Made by a program: the position numbers and the translations under genes. Of a stretch of DNA of 64,000 nt, positions 63,997 to 64,000 are shown one piece after another. Positions within the stretch are counted from its first letter, which is position 1. Each line of letters starts with the position of its first letter. Origin of the DNA: Nannocystis sp. GTDB taxonomy: Bacteria > Myxococcota_A > Polyangia > Nannocystales > Nannocystaceae. The notes below the pieces were generated by a model, which searched no databases, was not told where the DNA came from, and was given only the letters and a program-made list of their open reading frames with translations. The DNA lies in assembly GCF_016714285.1 (NCBI RefSeq), contig NZ_JADJNN010000002.1, positions 457,001-521,000 of the forward strand. The letters are read 5' to 3'.

Positions 63997-64000
63997 GGGG

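Overview
Very GC-rich (about 70% or more by eye) bacterial chromosomal DNA from a myxobacterium, most likely a Nannocystis-like member of the Nannocystaceae (Myxococcota). This is inferred from the Ser/Thr protein kinase with C-terminal tetratricopeptides, about 20 lipoproteins whose lipobox is followed by long Ser/Thr/Gly/Asp linkers, and two MYXO-CTERM-like tails. There are about 52 genes, packed on both strands in mostly single-gene or two- to three-gene units. No gap between genes exceeds 300 bases. I see no rRNA, tRNA, CRISPR array, phage, integron or insertion sequence.

Layout. 0-5 kb: TPR-like lipoprotein, unknown protein, frameshifted kinase. 5-7.4 kb: amino-acid-type ABC transporter (fused binding protein-permease plus ATPase). 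7.6-13.4 kb: porin, VWA lipoprotein, lipoprotein, PLP dehydratase. 13.6-20.5 kb: GT39 glycosyltransferase, unknown protein, metzincin-like protease, large TPR lipoprotein. 20.5-29.5 kb: di-haem peroxidase, GHKL ATPase, M23 lipoprotein, a 1069-residue protein possibly related to GHKL proteins, patatin. 29.5-35.6 kb: lipoproteins, QueG, NudL-type Nudix, amidohydrolase, VWA-like lipoprotein. 35.7-46.5 kb: L-domain lipoprotein, spermidine-synthase-like protein, membrane protein, frameshifted Cys-rich lipoprotein, aldehyde dehydrogenase, SanA/YdcF, propeller and Cys-rich lipoproteins, DUF4920. 46.6-53 kb: PafA-type phosphatase, ABC1 kinase, DUF72, PlsC-like acyltransferase, hydrolase. 53-64 kb: DoxX-like protein, amidohydrolase, propeller lipoprotein, TonB, TetR, macrodomain-ADP-ribosylglycohydrolase fusion, multihaem cytochrome, YbaK, PQQ-type dehydrogenase. 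Most genes serve the cell envelope (secreted enzymes, anchored propellers, redox proteins); the rest is housekeeping.

The most unusual content is not a gene. A short palindromic element, roughly CTGTCC-N3/4-GGACAGGT (left arm also ATGTCC or ATGTTC), occurs at about 30 loci. Some copies lie between genes. Others lie inside reading frames, including a kinase activation loop, a signal peptide, a macrodomain and a membrane-protein loop, and at a few places they have multiplied in tandem. Two further patterns recur. Gene 3' ends are repeated downstream at a spacing of 52-55 bp. TANNNT boxes sit 5-9 bases before many start codons, which suggests widespread leaderless transcription. Two genes carry apparent one-base deletions, which could be real or assembly errors.
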